Source: Tubulanus polymorphus (Eukaryota; Nemertea; Palaeonemertea; Tubulaniformes; Tubulanidae). Taken from it: DNA of 64,000 nucleotides. The stretch is taken from the NCBI RefSeq assembly GCF_964204645.1, contig NC_134030.1, positions 5,330,278 to 5,394,277 on the forward strand, given 5' to 3'. Positions 1 to 13,699 of this stretch are shown one piece after another (the first letter of the stretch is position 1; the number at the start of each line of letters is the position of its first letter). Under the pieces are notes generated by a model, which ran no database searches, was not told the origin of the DNA, and saw only the letters and a list, made by a program, of their open reading frames with translations. The translations under genes were made by a program, and so were the position numbers.

Positions 1-3000
1 TGGCAATATGGAAGACACTCGAGTCAATATTATATCACATCTATTTGCCATACGACACATTTGTGGCGGATCTCCAGCTGTGTCACACACGCCCGTAGCC
101 GATCTAAATCACTGCTCGGTGCGTATGAGGGCCTCTCACCGACACGTAATCACCCCTCGGGGAGCGTTCCCGATACAGACAACAGCGCTGGTAGCACACC
201 TGACTAATGACCTAGCTGCTGTCGGTGAGATGGCCGTCAGAGAGCATTATCTCACAGCTACCGAACGAATTAAGACGGGAACTGGGGACGGTAAGCTGTG
301 GCATCGACGCTCGCTAATAGTCCCCGAGAACGGTTGGTTTTGAACGGCCTTGCGGTCGCACAAAAAACACAGAATCTCGTCACCGGAATGCTGGAAAGTG
401 TATGGCGATTTTCACGTAGTACCCAGTGATTTTTTTCTAGATTATTTGCACGGGAAAAACCAGTCAGAAGTACTCGGTACTTAACCAACGATCTATAACC
501 AGTTTACGTCATGCGTAACAATGAAATGTGAAATAGATACATTCTGATCCTGAGTTTCTGATCATGTGATTGCGCTCCCTTATGACCGGTTTGTATAGAA
601 GACATGCCCGTCGCGGCGAACATCAAAGCTCGCCTCTTCGCACATCGAAAAACGCTAATGAACTATACTGTCGATATGGCTTTTTTAAAAATGAGAATTT
701 CGTCGTGTTTACCGGTGATTTCAATTATTATATGGGCGATTACCGGTATCGGGGGAGTGATAAACGAAGCATTTCGTCGTATTTGCTACATATGATCGGA
801 CTGACGATTCAATCAAGAAATGATCATTATACCAACAAACCAGATGTACATTGCGATCTCTTCTGTTATAAAGTCATCTGCGGTAGATTACATATACTGA
901 TTTATTTGCGATCCCTGGTCGTCAGAATGCGGCCCGAAGTTTCCCCCGGTCGGTCGTTACCAGTGTCCGGTTTCAACGCGATACGGTAATCACTTTTTGT
1001 AAAAGGTATACTTTTACATTCAGAGATGATATCAAGAATGTAGGAAATCGCTGCTGTTTCATTTTTCGGTCACAAAGATTAGAAGTTTTTTAAACTCAGT
1101 GAGACAGGTAGCTCCCTCTCTCAGTCTGGGATCAAACTTATGAATAAGTATGCTATATTTCTCACGCGTTTCAATCCAGTTGTAACTAAAGCGAAACTAG
1201 CGTGGCGTTTTCTAGCTGCATAGCTCTGTTTCACCGTGAAAACTTAAAGAAAAGGAAAACGATGACTATCAGTGGCCTTGATGATAAATGAATATACTAT
1301 AATAAACTACGTTTATCTATAACTATACAATTCAATGAATCTAAAGTAACAATGTAATCCTCAGTAAATGAAGTAAGAATATAAGCCCTACAGGCTTGAT
1401 ACAGATATCACAATCGACATAGAGAGAGAGAGAGAGAGACTCAGGATTATTTATTCAAATCTTCACGCAAACGTTGCCATTAAATGTCATCATTCACCTG
1501 CCAGTCAATATTAGCGACGATATGTTTACACGTCGAAAGACAAAGGCTCGTTAGCGGCGATCTCATCGCTCCGGCCAGCCCGGTCCAGTTTGTTTTCCGT
1601 CGGTTCGGATCTAGCAGTCATTGATTTATGTGCGCGTCCGGTGTCGACAAATGGCGATCTGAACGGCCTGGTAGGACATTAAAAACGTTTTTTCGTCACC
1701 ATATGAATACCGGTAATATCACCTCGCTGAGAATTAATGTCCGATTTTATTATCTCCTAATTTCAGTGTTGATATCAGTGACACGCACTAATCATCACAG
1801 ATTATATTTCCCAATTTTTGCCCGAGAGCTAGAAGCATAATATTCTCAAAAATCAGTTTCCATCCCGTTCATTGTTCTCAGTAAATGGTAAATGGCAAGA
1901 AAACACTATATGAGTAGCTCGACATTCGGGCGATGTGTAGAAAGCATTGCAAATTACAATGTACAATTCAAAATCTTTATACTTCTTTGAATTTAGAATA
2001 ATTCGAATATTTTCGTCAATTTTAAATCTGCAATCGCCGTAGGTTCTTGAGTTTTGGTCCTATTTACGCATAATTCATGCATATGCATGTATCGTTTGCT
2101 TTCAAAGTTTGCAACCAAGGTTAACAAAGCATCTCATTGATGGTCTTTAAAGTCCCCAAACCGAACTTAATTTCAAGTCGTTGTCGTCCAACACAATCTA
2201 CAAGATCGAGTCGGCCATGTTTGTTTTTGAATATTGCCTACGAGAAGTTTGCAGTCGTAAAAACCACCAAGGATTAAGATGTCCTTGTCGCATATAACCG
2301 CCAGTTACGAGCATCATCTGGTACTGAATGCCCGAACAGGACGCGATTTACCGGGTAAATCTTAGGAAAGGCGTCACGTTACGAAGTGAGTGCTACCTGG
2401 GGACGAATTATGCCATGCAGGTTGTCATGTTTTCATTCAGCGTCCACGTATCCCCGCTAAATCAAATACTCAAAAATACTTCTACTCAGTGTGAGTGCGC
2501 AAGGCATTATCTTGGTGTCCATTTCCCTTTTCAATCTAAAAGCAATTCTTCCTCATCTATACGTGTTACTTGATAAATATCGTAGCAGTTAGTTCTCAAT
2601 GTGATGAAGACAGTTCAGTGATGGAATTCGCCGCTTCGTGGGTTCTTTCCGAGCTGTTTTATTCAGTATAAACACATTCATTATTTCCATCCGTGAAAAA
2701 GGTCGCATCAGATGGTAGACAGGTAAATCATGTTTTTTTTTCTCGAAAATAACTTTTTAATACCCGTATGGAGAAGAATTATATATGTAAAATTCATTTG
2801 TCATGCAAAAGTTCTCTTATGTAAATCCTGAACTCCAAAAAGTACTTTTATGTATGATAGTAATTGTTATTCTGTGATCTAGACACTTATCGTCTGGTTT
2901 TGAAAAAAAGTTAGGATTTTCACAAGTCATTGGTACCGCTGTTGGATTCTAGATATCCATAGACCATGGAATTTCGTAGACAGTTTATATAATGCAGCCA

Positions 3001-5080
3001 TACAGTTAAAGAAGGAAAGTAGGCTAAAATATACACGACAGAAATATCAAACCGTAGTTACGTATATATGAATAATGTAATTCGTTAAAAAGCTTGGTAT
3101 AGAAATCACGAATCAATTCATCATATCACATCTATTATTGATTATATAACCAGCATAAAGTGAATACGTGCTCATATTTGGAAAAATAATACGTAGCATA
3201 ATTAGAATAAGTTGCAGTTCATCCTTTATTTTTGGGGTGATTTAAACACTGGCGACGTCTATTTGACGGGAACTTTAGGATTTATTCAAATCAAAAAATC
3301 GACTAGTCTCATAAACCACGATAAACACTCATAAACAGCAGTCGTAAACCTATCGCGCCCGCCTTTATGCAAATCTAGACGATCGCACCGGCTGACCCGG
3401 GCGTCGGTGACGTCACAAAACTTCCGGGAACGCTTGTGAATATGCATGCTCGTAAAAAAGTCGTAAAAGCGATGGATTAGTTTTGTTAAGTAAATCAAAG
3501 GGCGTTGGTCTTTGGAATTCATAAGCATCGTTTGCATATCCGTACATGATAATCACTTACTTCTCTGGACGTCTGCAAGTGCGCATTACATCCTGAATGA
3601 TATTTGACTGAAGCAGCAGCGGGGAGTTGGGGTTTTCCAAAAGATGATTTATCATCGAAGATTAATATCTGAATCGTCTACATCTGGCTTCTATGTATTA
3701 ACCCTATAATAGGTAGAGACACGGATGGATTTAGTCCTGAGGCGTCCAGACTAAATCTGAGGGCGCCTCGAAATGTCAGCCTAACGAATTCTTTATTGAC
3801 CTCTACCATTGAAAGTTCAATTTACACGCAATTTCGCATGAAATTTTGAAGGGGTTTGTATAATTCAATTCAATTTTCTCCATTAAGTGACTCTTGTTCA
3901 TAATTTCCCTACATTTTCTAGAAAACTTCTGTTCAGGACTTCGCCACTCCAACACTCGCACGTTTTGTTGTCACACGAGTCCTTCCTCTTACACCTCTGG
4001 ACATCCTTTTGAATTTTCCTTGATCCGTCCTTTACACAGATTTACAAATTCATGATATGAACGTAATATAAAATTCATACGGTGGACATTTTCATTTTGC
4101 TTAGCTGATTTTCCAAGACATAAAAATTGGTCCGAAACTATTTATGCCCGTACACCTCATGCATTCGTTCCCACAAGAAACCTTATTTGATTGCCATTTT
4201 TAAATTTTAGTAAGTTTAGGAATTGCTACGGGTGTCGATTATTGGTTCTAGCTATTCCTACAAATTGACCTTATTTTGTTAAATAAATAAGAGTCTCCGT
4301 CCGTCTTAAATTCATGTTATCAATTGACGTAAAACTATAGCTATTTTCAATACATCTTACAAACCGTTGAATGTTTGAATGCAATTTCAACATATATTTC
4401 TATATCGGATACTTTATAAGATGAACCAAATGCTGTTATTAACAAACTAAATTAAGCTGTTTAATATCGGTTTGTGAAAATATATAAAGGCTCTTCTCTA
4501 GTTTCAGAGGGAGCAATACACCAAATAACTTCATAATTCTGTCTGACTTTGCTGCTTTAAAAGCTGAATATCATGGCGACGTTTTTACAAATGGAAGAAG
4601 ATGATATCATTGATGAAACACTATAATGTCCGTAGAGTGATGATATGAAGATGACTTATACATAGTCAAAACATCGATATTCGGGATGCCCCTAGTCGAT
4701 TCATTAGCTTTAAGGAAACATTTTGGACTCCATATTTTCTCGTTTTATCAGTGTGGGATTCTCTTTTTGAAATGATATCTTTCTTAGCAAATTTTGTCAC
4801 TAAAATATATTTTGATGGACGATCCGAGCTTTATTTTTGAAATAACTTGGCAATGAACATTGAAACAGATCAACCAGCAAACACGCACAGGAAAACCGTA
4901 ATTGTTGATGGCAAATATTGTTTGGTGGAGACGCCTGGATATTTTAACGATTCAACATTCAATATTTCAGTTAAATTCAGAAATATTGTATTCATCTATA
5001 GTTGTGAAATGAAATACGTAGTAACCAGAATGGACGAGCGAATTTTCTCTGAAGTCGAGCAAAGGAAATTCGCATAATTT
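1..5080. other. Intergenic, 5' of Lox2 (distal)
   Basis: AT-rich noncoding DNA. Beyond the AG microsatellite it holds one exact palindromic POU motif, ATGCATATGCAT (2077-2088), a one-base variant at 3435-3446, and an octamer ATGCAAAT at 3367-3374. No homeobox exon of Post2 or other gene is visible. Confidence 0.7.
1421..1439. repeat. (AG)9 microsatellite
   Basis: A perfect AG dinucleotide run. GAGAG runs can bind GAGA-type factors, but no other evidence supports that here. Confidence 0.9.
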
Positions 5081-5091
5081 GCAAAATCCAA

Positions 5092-5475
5092 AGAAAAGTA
5101 ACGCAAATTATTTACGTACTATTCAAATAACTAACTTCAATGATTTTTCGTGGCGCAAATATTAGTATTTATACAGTCAAAAATGTGTAACAATTAGACT
5201 CAAAATGGTAAACCAGTTAGTAATGGTTTCTACAAATCGCCAACGTTAATTAGTTCCTTCATCAAAATGACTCTATTTAATCAGTTAAAAGTAAGATAAA
5301 TTATTTACGATTCACATAACTAACTTCAATGATTTTCGATGTGCAAATATCTGTATCATTAAAGTCGAAAATTTATTACAATTTGACTTATTTTGTAAAG
5401 AGTAAGTAATATTCTATGAAGCGCCAACGTTACTGATTTCCTTCTTCAAAATAGCCCGATTCAATCGGTTATTTT
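5092..5475. repeat. Two-copy tandem repeat, about 193 bp
   Basis: Copy one (from about 5092) and copy two (from about 5286) share AAATTATTTACG, TAACTAACTTCAATGATTTT, GCGCCAACGTTA-type and TTTCCTTC-type blocks in the same order. Both are noncoding and diverged. Confidence 0.75.
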
Positions 5476-5989
5476 TACAGTGCTCTGCGCGTACAAAACC
5501 AAATTCGAACAATTTTCTGAAAATTATGACGTCAATTCTCCCATCGATTCTCTCAGTTCATTTCATTCACGTGTTCTGAACTGAATAAATAACGGAAGAG
5601 AAATTCTCTGAAATAAGATATAATTTCAAACGACATTGTTGCATTATCTGAAGAAAGCTATAATTTTCGAGACGAATTTTTTTCATACAGTTTCAAGAAT
5701 CCATCCGCGCGCGCTTCGGTGGATTCACTTTTGAAAACGATTAGAATTTCGATTCACTGAATGCGATCGTTCTTAAACTCGAAGATTTATTCGTTACTGT
5801 TAAGGACAGCTCTAGCCGATTAAATTTCATAGCGATTATGATTTATCTTCGTATTTCGTTCGTAAAAAATAGCACAGAAAAGTTCGTGTCATTGAGTGCA
5901 TCGCAGTCTGTCTGCAATGGGGGTAATTTGGGTAGTAAAAAGTTATATTTTATTTGCAACTAGTGGCTGTAGATATTGCGTTAGTTCGT

Positions 5990-6190
5990 TCCATTTAGTC
6001 ACGTGCTTAACCGTACCACCATCGACGGTGTATCAATGCGCGCGGCATTCGTGCCGCCATTTTGTATTAGTCCGCCGATGTTTTGGCGCGCTCCGATTAC
6101 CGACCAATCAGAATAGCGCTCGAATTTCTGTGAATGAGCAGCTTAGTATGCACTCGCTAACCTCACGCGCATGCCGCCGACGAGCAATAA
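5990..6190. promoter_or_regulatory. Promoter-like CpG-rich block
   Basis: Within 200 bp are an E-box GTCACGTG (5998-6005), a YY1-type GCCGCCATTTT (6053-6063), an E2F-like TTTTGGCGCGC near 6080, and a CCAAT box ACCAATCAG near 6099. CG dinucleotides are denser here than in the surrounding AT-rich DNA. This combination is typical of a housekeeping-type promoter, yet no gene is visible nearby. It is 10.4 kb upstream of Lox2 and might drive a noncoding transcript or a distal leader. Confidence 0.35.
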
Positions 6191-8180
6191 ATTAAATCTT
6201 CAAATGCATCGCTTACTGGGGACAATTCGGGTGACAGATTTACGTGATCATCCCGATTTTGGCAGTTGAAACGATCGAATGCTGCCCCTAGTCCAGAAAA
6301 TGCATGTCGGGCGTCGTCTGGTTGAGGTTGTGACACACGTGAGAAAATCCTTGGCTTCCATGACACATTTAACATTGCGTAACTAGTAAAAATTCAAAGC
6401 TGATGATGGAACATGCTGATGGCACATGATCTAAACAAACCTACCGCGCCATTCCCGTCAGTGTGCTGCCGCTGATCTTTTTTGGCAAAAAGACCATCGA
6501 TTGCCGAAACTGACCGTATACGCTAAACTTTGGATGTTGAATGAGCGTTTTACTCCCGACGAAATGTTAGATTCATTTTTCGTTGAATTCAGTAGTAATA
6601 TTCTAGGTAAATCATAATAATTACCGTATTTATGGTCCTATCTTAAACATCCGGTGCCGTAAATTTCCGAGTACTTTCTCATATCTGAACCACTGTTGGC
6701 CAATCACGAATATAATGGCCGGCGCATTACGATGTATTCACTGTCAAAAATTAAGTTAACTAGCCTTTCTACCCCGTCCTGTTGTCTCGTCAGACAGGGT
6801 CTGCGGTCATAAAACCCGTCGGCCAGCCTATGAGGGGCTTTACGGCCGCTAAAACAGCCGAATTATAGTTTTAGAGGGGGTTGTTTAGTTGCGTAATAAA
6901 ATCGACCAGTCTCGAAACGATACACGGCATAAAGTAGTAGCACCATTCAAATTTGATAACGCACTCATTGACCTGAAATAAACAAAGTTGTAAAGAACAC
7001 GGAACGAACGAAGCCATGCAGTCACCGGATGGAGCACCGCTCGTGTAGACTGGACCGGGGGCCGGTACGGGTATAATATTCATCTGCTCTCTAGGATTAT
7101 CTACTGGACTACAAACAACTCGAGGATCTGTTCAATATTTCAAACGGAATACTTAATCGGAAATTCGAAAACATTATCGTGTGGAAAATAACGACCATGC
7201 TTCATTTTTGCTGCGCTACTCAGACGCGGGGTCGGTAAGTACAGTTATTTCACTTTTGTAAACTTCTATACCAGGCTACTATAGAATCGAGATCCACACC
7301 GAAAAACGAGTGTAAAATCAACATAGATTGATGAAGGAAATAAAGGAAATGTTTTCTTATCACATTATTTCTGATTTTATCTGGCTGGTAACCGTGCAAA
7401 TCGCACGACTCGTCCGACGGTTGTTTACCAACTGGTCAATCGTTCCCGATGGTACAGCGTCATCGCCCGACCTAGTCCATAACCCAACCAAACCCGACGT
7501 TCATCAGAACCAAAATGTCTAACATTTCGCACAAAGCAGTCGTCTACTTGTTTTGAATCTATGACAAAGTCCCCAAAAGGTATCTGCGATGATCGTCTCA
7601 GACGGATCTTTGTCAACAAAAAGTAACGTTATTCATAATCAGTCCATTAAGGCGGATTAAGTCTTGATGGAAGACGTCTGATATAACCGATCTTCACGCT
7701 ATGACCGGATCGATGATACCACCTTCCATAGCGTTATACTGTAGAGGAAACAGGTAGGTTTTACTGAAGGTTAAGTCCCTTGTGTAGCAACCAGGTCAAC
7801 TATATTATAGAATATATGCAATAATGTTTATTAAACAGACAAAAATACCAAAATTTGAACTATCACCCGTCGCATAGCCTCGAGATGACCGGACAGCCAG
7901 TGCCGTTGAGTATATTGCTACCCATAAAACCATTGAATTGTCTATGTCATACGTAGATTGGCTAGAAGTGGGTTGTAAAAAACTTACTCATTGAACTTTA
8001 TTGCTGCCTATAGGAAATACAAAATGGAGGCTGATGGAAAATAGTGTAGAAAACTGCATCCGACCTTCGATATAAGATCCTGAGGCCAGTTTCGTGGGCC
8101 AATCGTACTAGAACCAAAGGGTTAATTCACCTATTTCTCAATTTATCTCAGCGGGTATATGATATGCTATAGGCTAAATA

Positions 8181-8223
8181 AACTCAGCTATGGAACTGGC
8201 TCCACGGTGTAAAGAAATAGATG
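8181..8223. repeat. Dispersed repeat end related to 13642-13685
   Basis: AACTCAGCTATGGAACTGGC then TCCACGGTGTAAAGAAATAG aligns over about 43 bp with the right arm and flank at 13642-13685 (CTGTGGAACTGGGTCCAGGG, then AAGAAATAGAT). It is a fragment of the same mobile repeat family. Confidence 0.55.
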
Positions 8224-10864
8224 CCGCGAATAATTAGTTTCTATTGCGTATCCTTTCATTAAAAATAGATCTACCAGTAGTGCTGGCAATCAGCTCTATT
8301 TCCGAAGTTTACATAAGCTTTTATACGAAATTAATCTTGCTAACACAGGATTGTTGACTTAGCTGTAAGTGTAAAGCTATCCAATGGCGTCAGCTAGACA
8401 ACATGGCTGACTTCAGAGCGAAGAACGCAATATGACTCGGAACTTCTGACAAAATATTCAATGGATTAAACATACATATTTGATATAATATTCATCACAA
8501 ATTGGAGTACTCCTATTATGCTATGATACTTGCAATGTCTGTTTCAAGTCCCAGATAAATGTTACGAATTGATAGGCCTACCATATATTTAGTTGTGAAT
8601 ATGAATATCATATACAATACATATGACTGTATTGTTTTGTTTCTGTCAATTTGATATTCTCATGCCATCTCTTTCATGTATGTTTCAAAGGTTTTAGACG
8701 GGAATCCATTTTTTCACCGATTGCGAATAGAAAATTCTCATAAGGCCATTGATAATTAACACTGTTGACAACACGAGTGTCAGAATGGCGCCTAAATGTT
8801 GTCCACTTCGACGACTTTACCTATTAGATCTATTTCTTGCCTTATATGGAATGTTTATCTCGCACATATAATCATAATCATTTCACGTAATCATAGCACG
8901 GATTATCAGTATATTTTATGCAGAATTAGAATGAATCGTTCGACTGACTCGACAACAAGCGGGTCAGAGCAGTGCTTCGGAGCAAGTCCTACACTGAATG
9001 GGACATCTATTATGCATTTTTATGGTAATACAGCGACATCAGGCGACGCCTTCGCGATATTATACCAGTTTACTTATGTAAAACACGCCTTCGCAGCGAA
9101 CGACGATTCGTATGCTCAGCCTCCGACCGATTGGATACAAAATTGCGTTCACCGGTCACGTGATGCAAACGCTCCAATCGGGGAAGCAAACATTTCGCGC
9201 GTTTGAGGAGATCCTCGGCAGATCGGTTCGTCTATTTGTAAAATTTCTGAAACATTTCGCTATGATTTCTGTTTTAAATAAGAATTATACGCATAACGCA
9301 ACATACGAAACTCGAAAGCCGATAAACATGAACTACCGAGACATTTTCACCCACCATCAAGTTTAAATAGATTATTGAAATAAATGTTTCGAAACTTTTC
9401 TCCGTTTTAAGTTTTTGATTTTCTTATTTTCTTGTTTGAACAAAATGTTGGAAGAAGCGACGACATTTTCTGTTGGATTCAGCATAATCATCGCATTGGT
9501 TTACTTCAGTTCTAGGGATTTAGGATCGTCTTTCTCACACGTGGTTATTTCTTATTTTATTGAAGACACTTACAATGTGCCGATTATCTTCTTGCATTCT
9601 CTTTATAAGCTTGATATCGTTTGGACGATTTCTCCAACAATAAGTCAACCCCTTCGCAACCCCTTCGTTGCGAAGACAGACTTTCTCATGGACGAATTTT
9701 TAACACATTTTTTATCTAACATTGAAAAAGGGGCTTCAAACGAATTCTATTCTCTTGCTTTCGAAAAATATCGTCGATTTTGAATTTCTTGATTTATAGT
9801 TTGTTTCATCTTCTCTTTTTCTGTCACGACTCGAAATAACAAAAAAAAGATCTAAGAAGCTCGTATATCATTAATCCATCGAAAACGATCGTATTCGAAG
9901 TTTCGCGTTAATTCGCGTTCCTACTAAAAAAAAAAACCGAACGACGAATATCAAACGGGGAATATTTTCACGCTGAAATTTACGACTTTGGCAAAAGATA
10001 TCGATAGATTTCAACGTGATCGCGCTCGGGATAATTGATGCTTTCGCCGTCGTCGTTCGAAAAATCTGAATTTACGGCGCGGTGGATTCACGGATCGAAT
10101 TGAAATTTCTAAATTGAAATCGCGTGCGTCTCGGATTCGAGCGACGACTGATAAATCATGAAACAACGACTGATCTCGTTATTAATGTAACCGATAGAAA
10201 ATTCTGCCGTGAGCGACGGCAATTATTAACGAAAATGATTTATGATTCCGAGCTCGCGACCACTTCGATTCGCGGTTCGATATCATTTTTTTTCGAAACT
10301 TTGAAATTAATGATAAGTTGACGACGCCTTGGCGTCTGAAATTCAGAAATTGCAGAAAATCGAGCGGCATCGAAATGAAAAGAATTGATGTAGGTTATTT
10401 CGTACGCTAATGACTCTGTCCCGGGCTCGGATCCCACGGACTGACGCCTGTAAACTGGTCGCGGACACAATTTCGAAGGATTGAAAATCCTAAAGACCTA
10501 TCTGCTAGAATAACATGAATATTGACCACGGAAATGTGTTATTTTGTGGACAAAAATAGTTTTCGCGCGCATGAAATCCACTTATTGCGTGATGATGCGC
10601 AATTTTCTGACGAAATGAATTACTTATTCCTGTACAGAATATTCAGGCTGTGATGATCCGAAGATTTTGTTTCCATAATAGACAAAACACTGTCTATATA
10701 TTGGAACTGAAGAAATTCCAGAATTGAACCTACGTATGAAAACCTATGACAGAAGATGTTTTGGCTGAAATATTGTATCTAATTTCCTAGGGCATTAATT
10801 GGGTCGCAACCCTACAAGAATACCCTAGCAGCAAGCAAATGATAAGGGAGATTATTTTGGGAGA

Positions 10865-10880
10865 GGGGGGGGGTTGGGGA
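10865..10880. repeat. G-rich tract (G9 then TTGGGG)
   Basis: A local G-rich run in AT-rich DNA. It could take part in a G-quadruplex, but only two clear G blocks are present. Confidence 0.7.
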
Positions 10881-12559
10881 GATCAAAGTCAGAATTCACT
10901 GTGAAATCTTTTTAAAGATAATAACTGATTCTGATTTGATCAATTACAACTCTCACAGTTTCTAGTCATATGGGTTGTGAGTTTTTCTTCAATGTATAGA
11001 ATAACCACGATTACTGCTTTTATTCATCAGGATATATTATTTAAGGCAATTCTGAGGTTCTATCGAAAATATGTTTGTCGCTTTTCGCAGACTCGGTCGT
11101 TCTTTTAGACAACATGGATGACTTACGGGCGCAGCTACTTTTCTAGACTATATTTTATTTTCGATGGAGTCGGATTGCTTTCAGATCTTTTTATCACACA
11201 TTCAAGCACATGTTTTTTTTTTATTTTCGGAGGAAATTAGGGCTTATTTATGCGTTCAAAGCTTTCGCTGATTAGTTCTTCATGTGACAGCTATAGTCAG
11301 GGACATGACCCCCAAAAATATGGAACTCCGTATCACTGAACATTATTGTAAATTTTATTCTTTCATAAAGGGCGAACATTTTCTGTAGTATTTAAGGCAA
11401 ATGACATCCGTAAAGCAACTTGCAGAAATCAGATACGCTAAAACGAAATTTTTTTTTCATAATTACTAGTTGCCTTGGAGAATTTTAAGAAGTTCCCCCT
11501 AGATTTCGAGTTATGTTTTCGTCCGGTCACGGAGGCATATCGATCATCCTATTTTTTTCGCCGACGAAAAGTTTTTCTTGCTGACCGAATTAGGTATAGC
11601 ATCTCTTTATCACGTTTGTAAATTGGTTGTTGCTGTTGGGTAACGGTGGTTTGTGTTTTCCAGTCTGCTTCATAAACCCCCCGATGTCTAATAAATATTC
11701 CTTACTTTCACGGACTTTTGCCAGCTTTTCTGCGAATCGAACGTACAATAAATATGAATAAATATTAATTCCTTGACGATGTTCCGCCCTGGTGACCTAT
11801 GCGTTTACCACAAACCAAAAAAGTATCATTAGATAAATCATCTTAAGTGAATTACACCGCTTAGAAACTTGAGGAACTTCGACTACTCAGGAAATTTTCT
11901 AAGCATCGGTCATTTGGCTTCTAGTGCAGAATTAGTATTGTTTCTATAATGAAACACCTTTTTTGCTAGGAATTTGAAAACATGGAACATAGAAACCAGT
12001 TTATCGGGTATCGAGGCTATTTACAATATTTTCTAGGTTGAATGATATGTAAAACGTTCACAATTAGTTTTCAAAAAGCTTCAAGCGCAGGATTCGCGCG
12101 CTGACGTATTAGTTCGGCGGATGTCCGCGACGAGTAGATACGGCGCCACCGTATGGTGCTGGAGATACGCCTGCCTGTTGCTCCTCACGTAGGCCCGTCT
12201 AGTTGGTCGGTAAATTGCTATCAGCGCGATCAACTGACGTGACTTGAAAGGAAATGGTCATGTGATAACATATTTATCATATTTAGACGACCCTTGGTGG
12301 GCGCACATGATTATTTTTAAAAATTCCGGCGCGAGGTGGTGCAAAGTTAGTCGATTGGTAACGACATTTATACATGATGATTAATTAATGGACGTACATT
12401 ACCCTTGTATCTACGTATATTTTCATAATTTTACATAATACTCTGTTAGCAAACTTAATTCCAACAAAAATCGTTAGGAAAAGAAATTGGATTTATCTGT
12501 AAAAAACATAGTCGAGTAATCAAAGTGCGGGCATTTGAGAAAAAGACTTAATAACATAC

Positions 12560-13265
<706 letters not shown>

Positions 13266-13571
13266 TAATGAATAGATGATATGTACGTGGTACCATTTTC
13301 ATCGAAATTTTCAATAATCATTTTAGCCAGGCAAATCAGGGCCCAGTTTAACGAAAAGGTAACTCAAATTAGTCGTTTAGTTGCTATTTGGGGTAATTTT
13401 ACATCGTCAAGCGATGGCAAAAATTCAAACTTAACCGAATTAAGCTTAAACTTTTCATGGACCTGGACCCTGTTGAATCGAATCCGTTTTACATTCATAC
13501 ATAACCGTAAACTGCGACTGTGACAAAAATATCGTCGAATTGTTTAAAGCTGAAAATAAATCAAGTAGCCT

Positions 13572-13672
13572 ACAGGGTCCAGTTCCACAGTTCTGAGTTA
13601 ACTCATTGAAAATGAACTAACTTTAACTCAGAGTCAACTCTAACTCACAACTGTGGAACTGGGTCCAGGGTA
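13572..13672. repeat. Inverted repeat, MITE-like
   Basis: CCAGTTCCACAGTTCTGAGTTA on one side (about 13579-13600) faces TAACTCACAACTGTGGAACTGG on the other (13641-13662), differing at one base in the arm, with GAGTTAACTC-type sequence inside. Related sequence recurs at 8181-8223, so it belongs to a dispersed family. No transposase is present. Confidence 0.65.
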
Positions 13673-13699
13673 TTAAGAAATAGATTATATAAATGCAAT

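Larger units (their letters stand above)
6191..12559. other. Intergenic, 5' of Lox2 (middle)
   Basis: No gene recognised. It has a donor-like GGTAAGTACAG near 7233 with no clear partner exon, and GTCACGTG at 9155-9162 flanked by an inverted CCAAT and a CCAAT within 30 bp. Short open frames here have no recognisable domains. Confidence 0.6.

Noticed and set aside
10420-10445. GGGCTCGGATCCCACGG, possible tRNA-type SINE head
   Set aside because: The T-stem does not close and no second copy is seen in the window.
13465-13487. ACCCTGTTGAATCG, resembling a miR-10 start
   Set aside because: Its only good complementary partner is CAGGGTCCAGTTCC about 100 nt away, which belongs to the dispersed inverted repeat. 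The rest of the 'mature' does not pair, so this looks repeat-derived.
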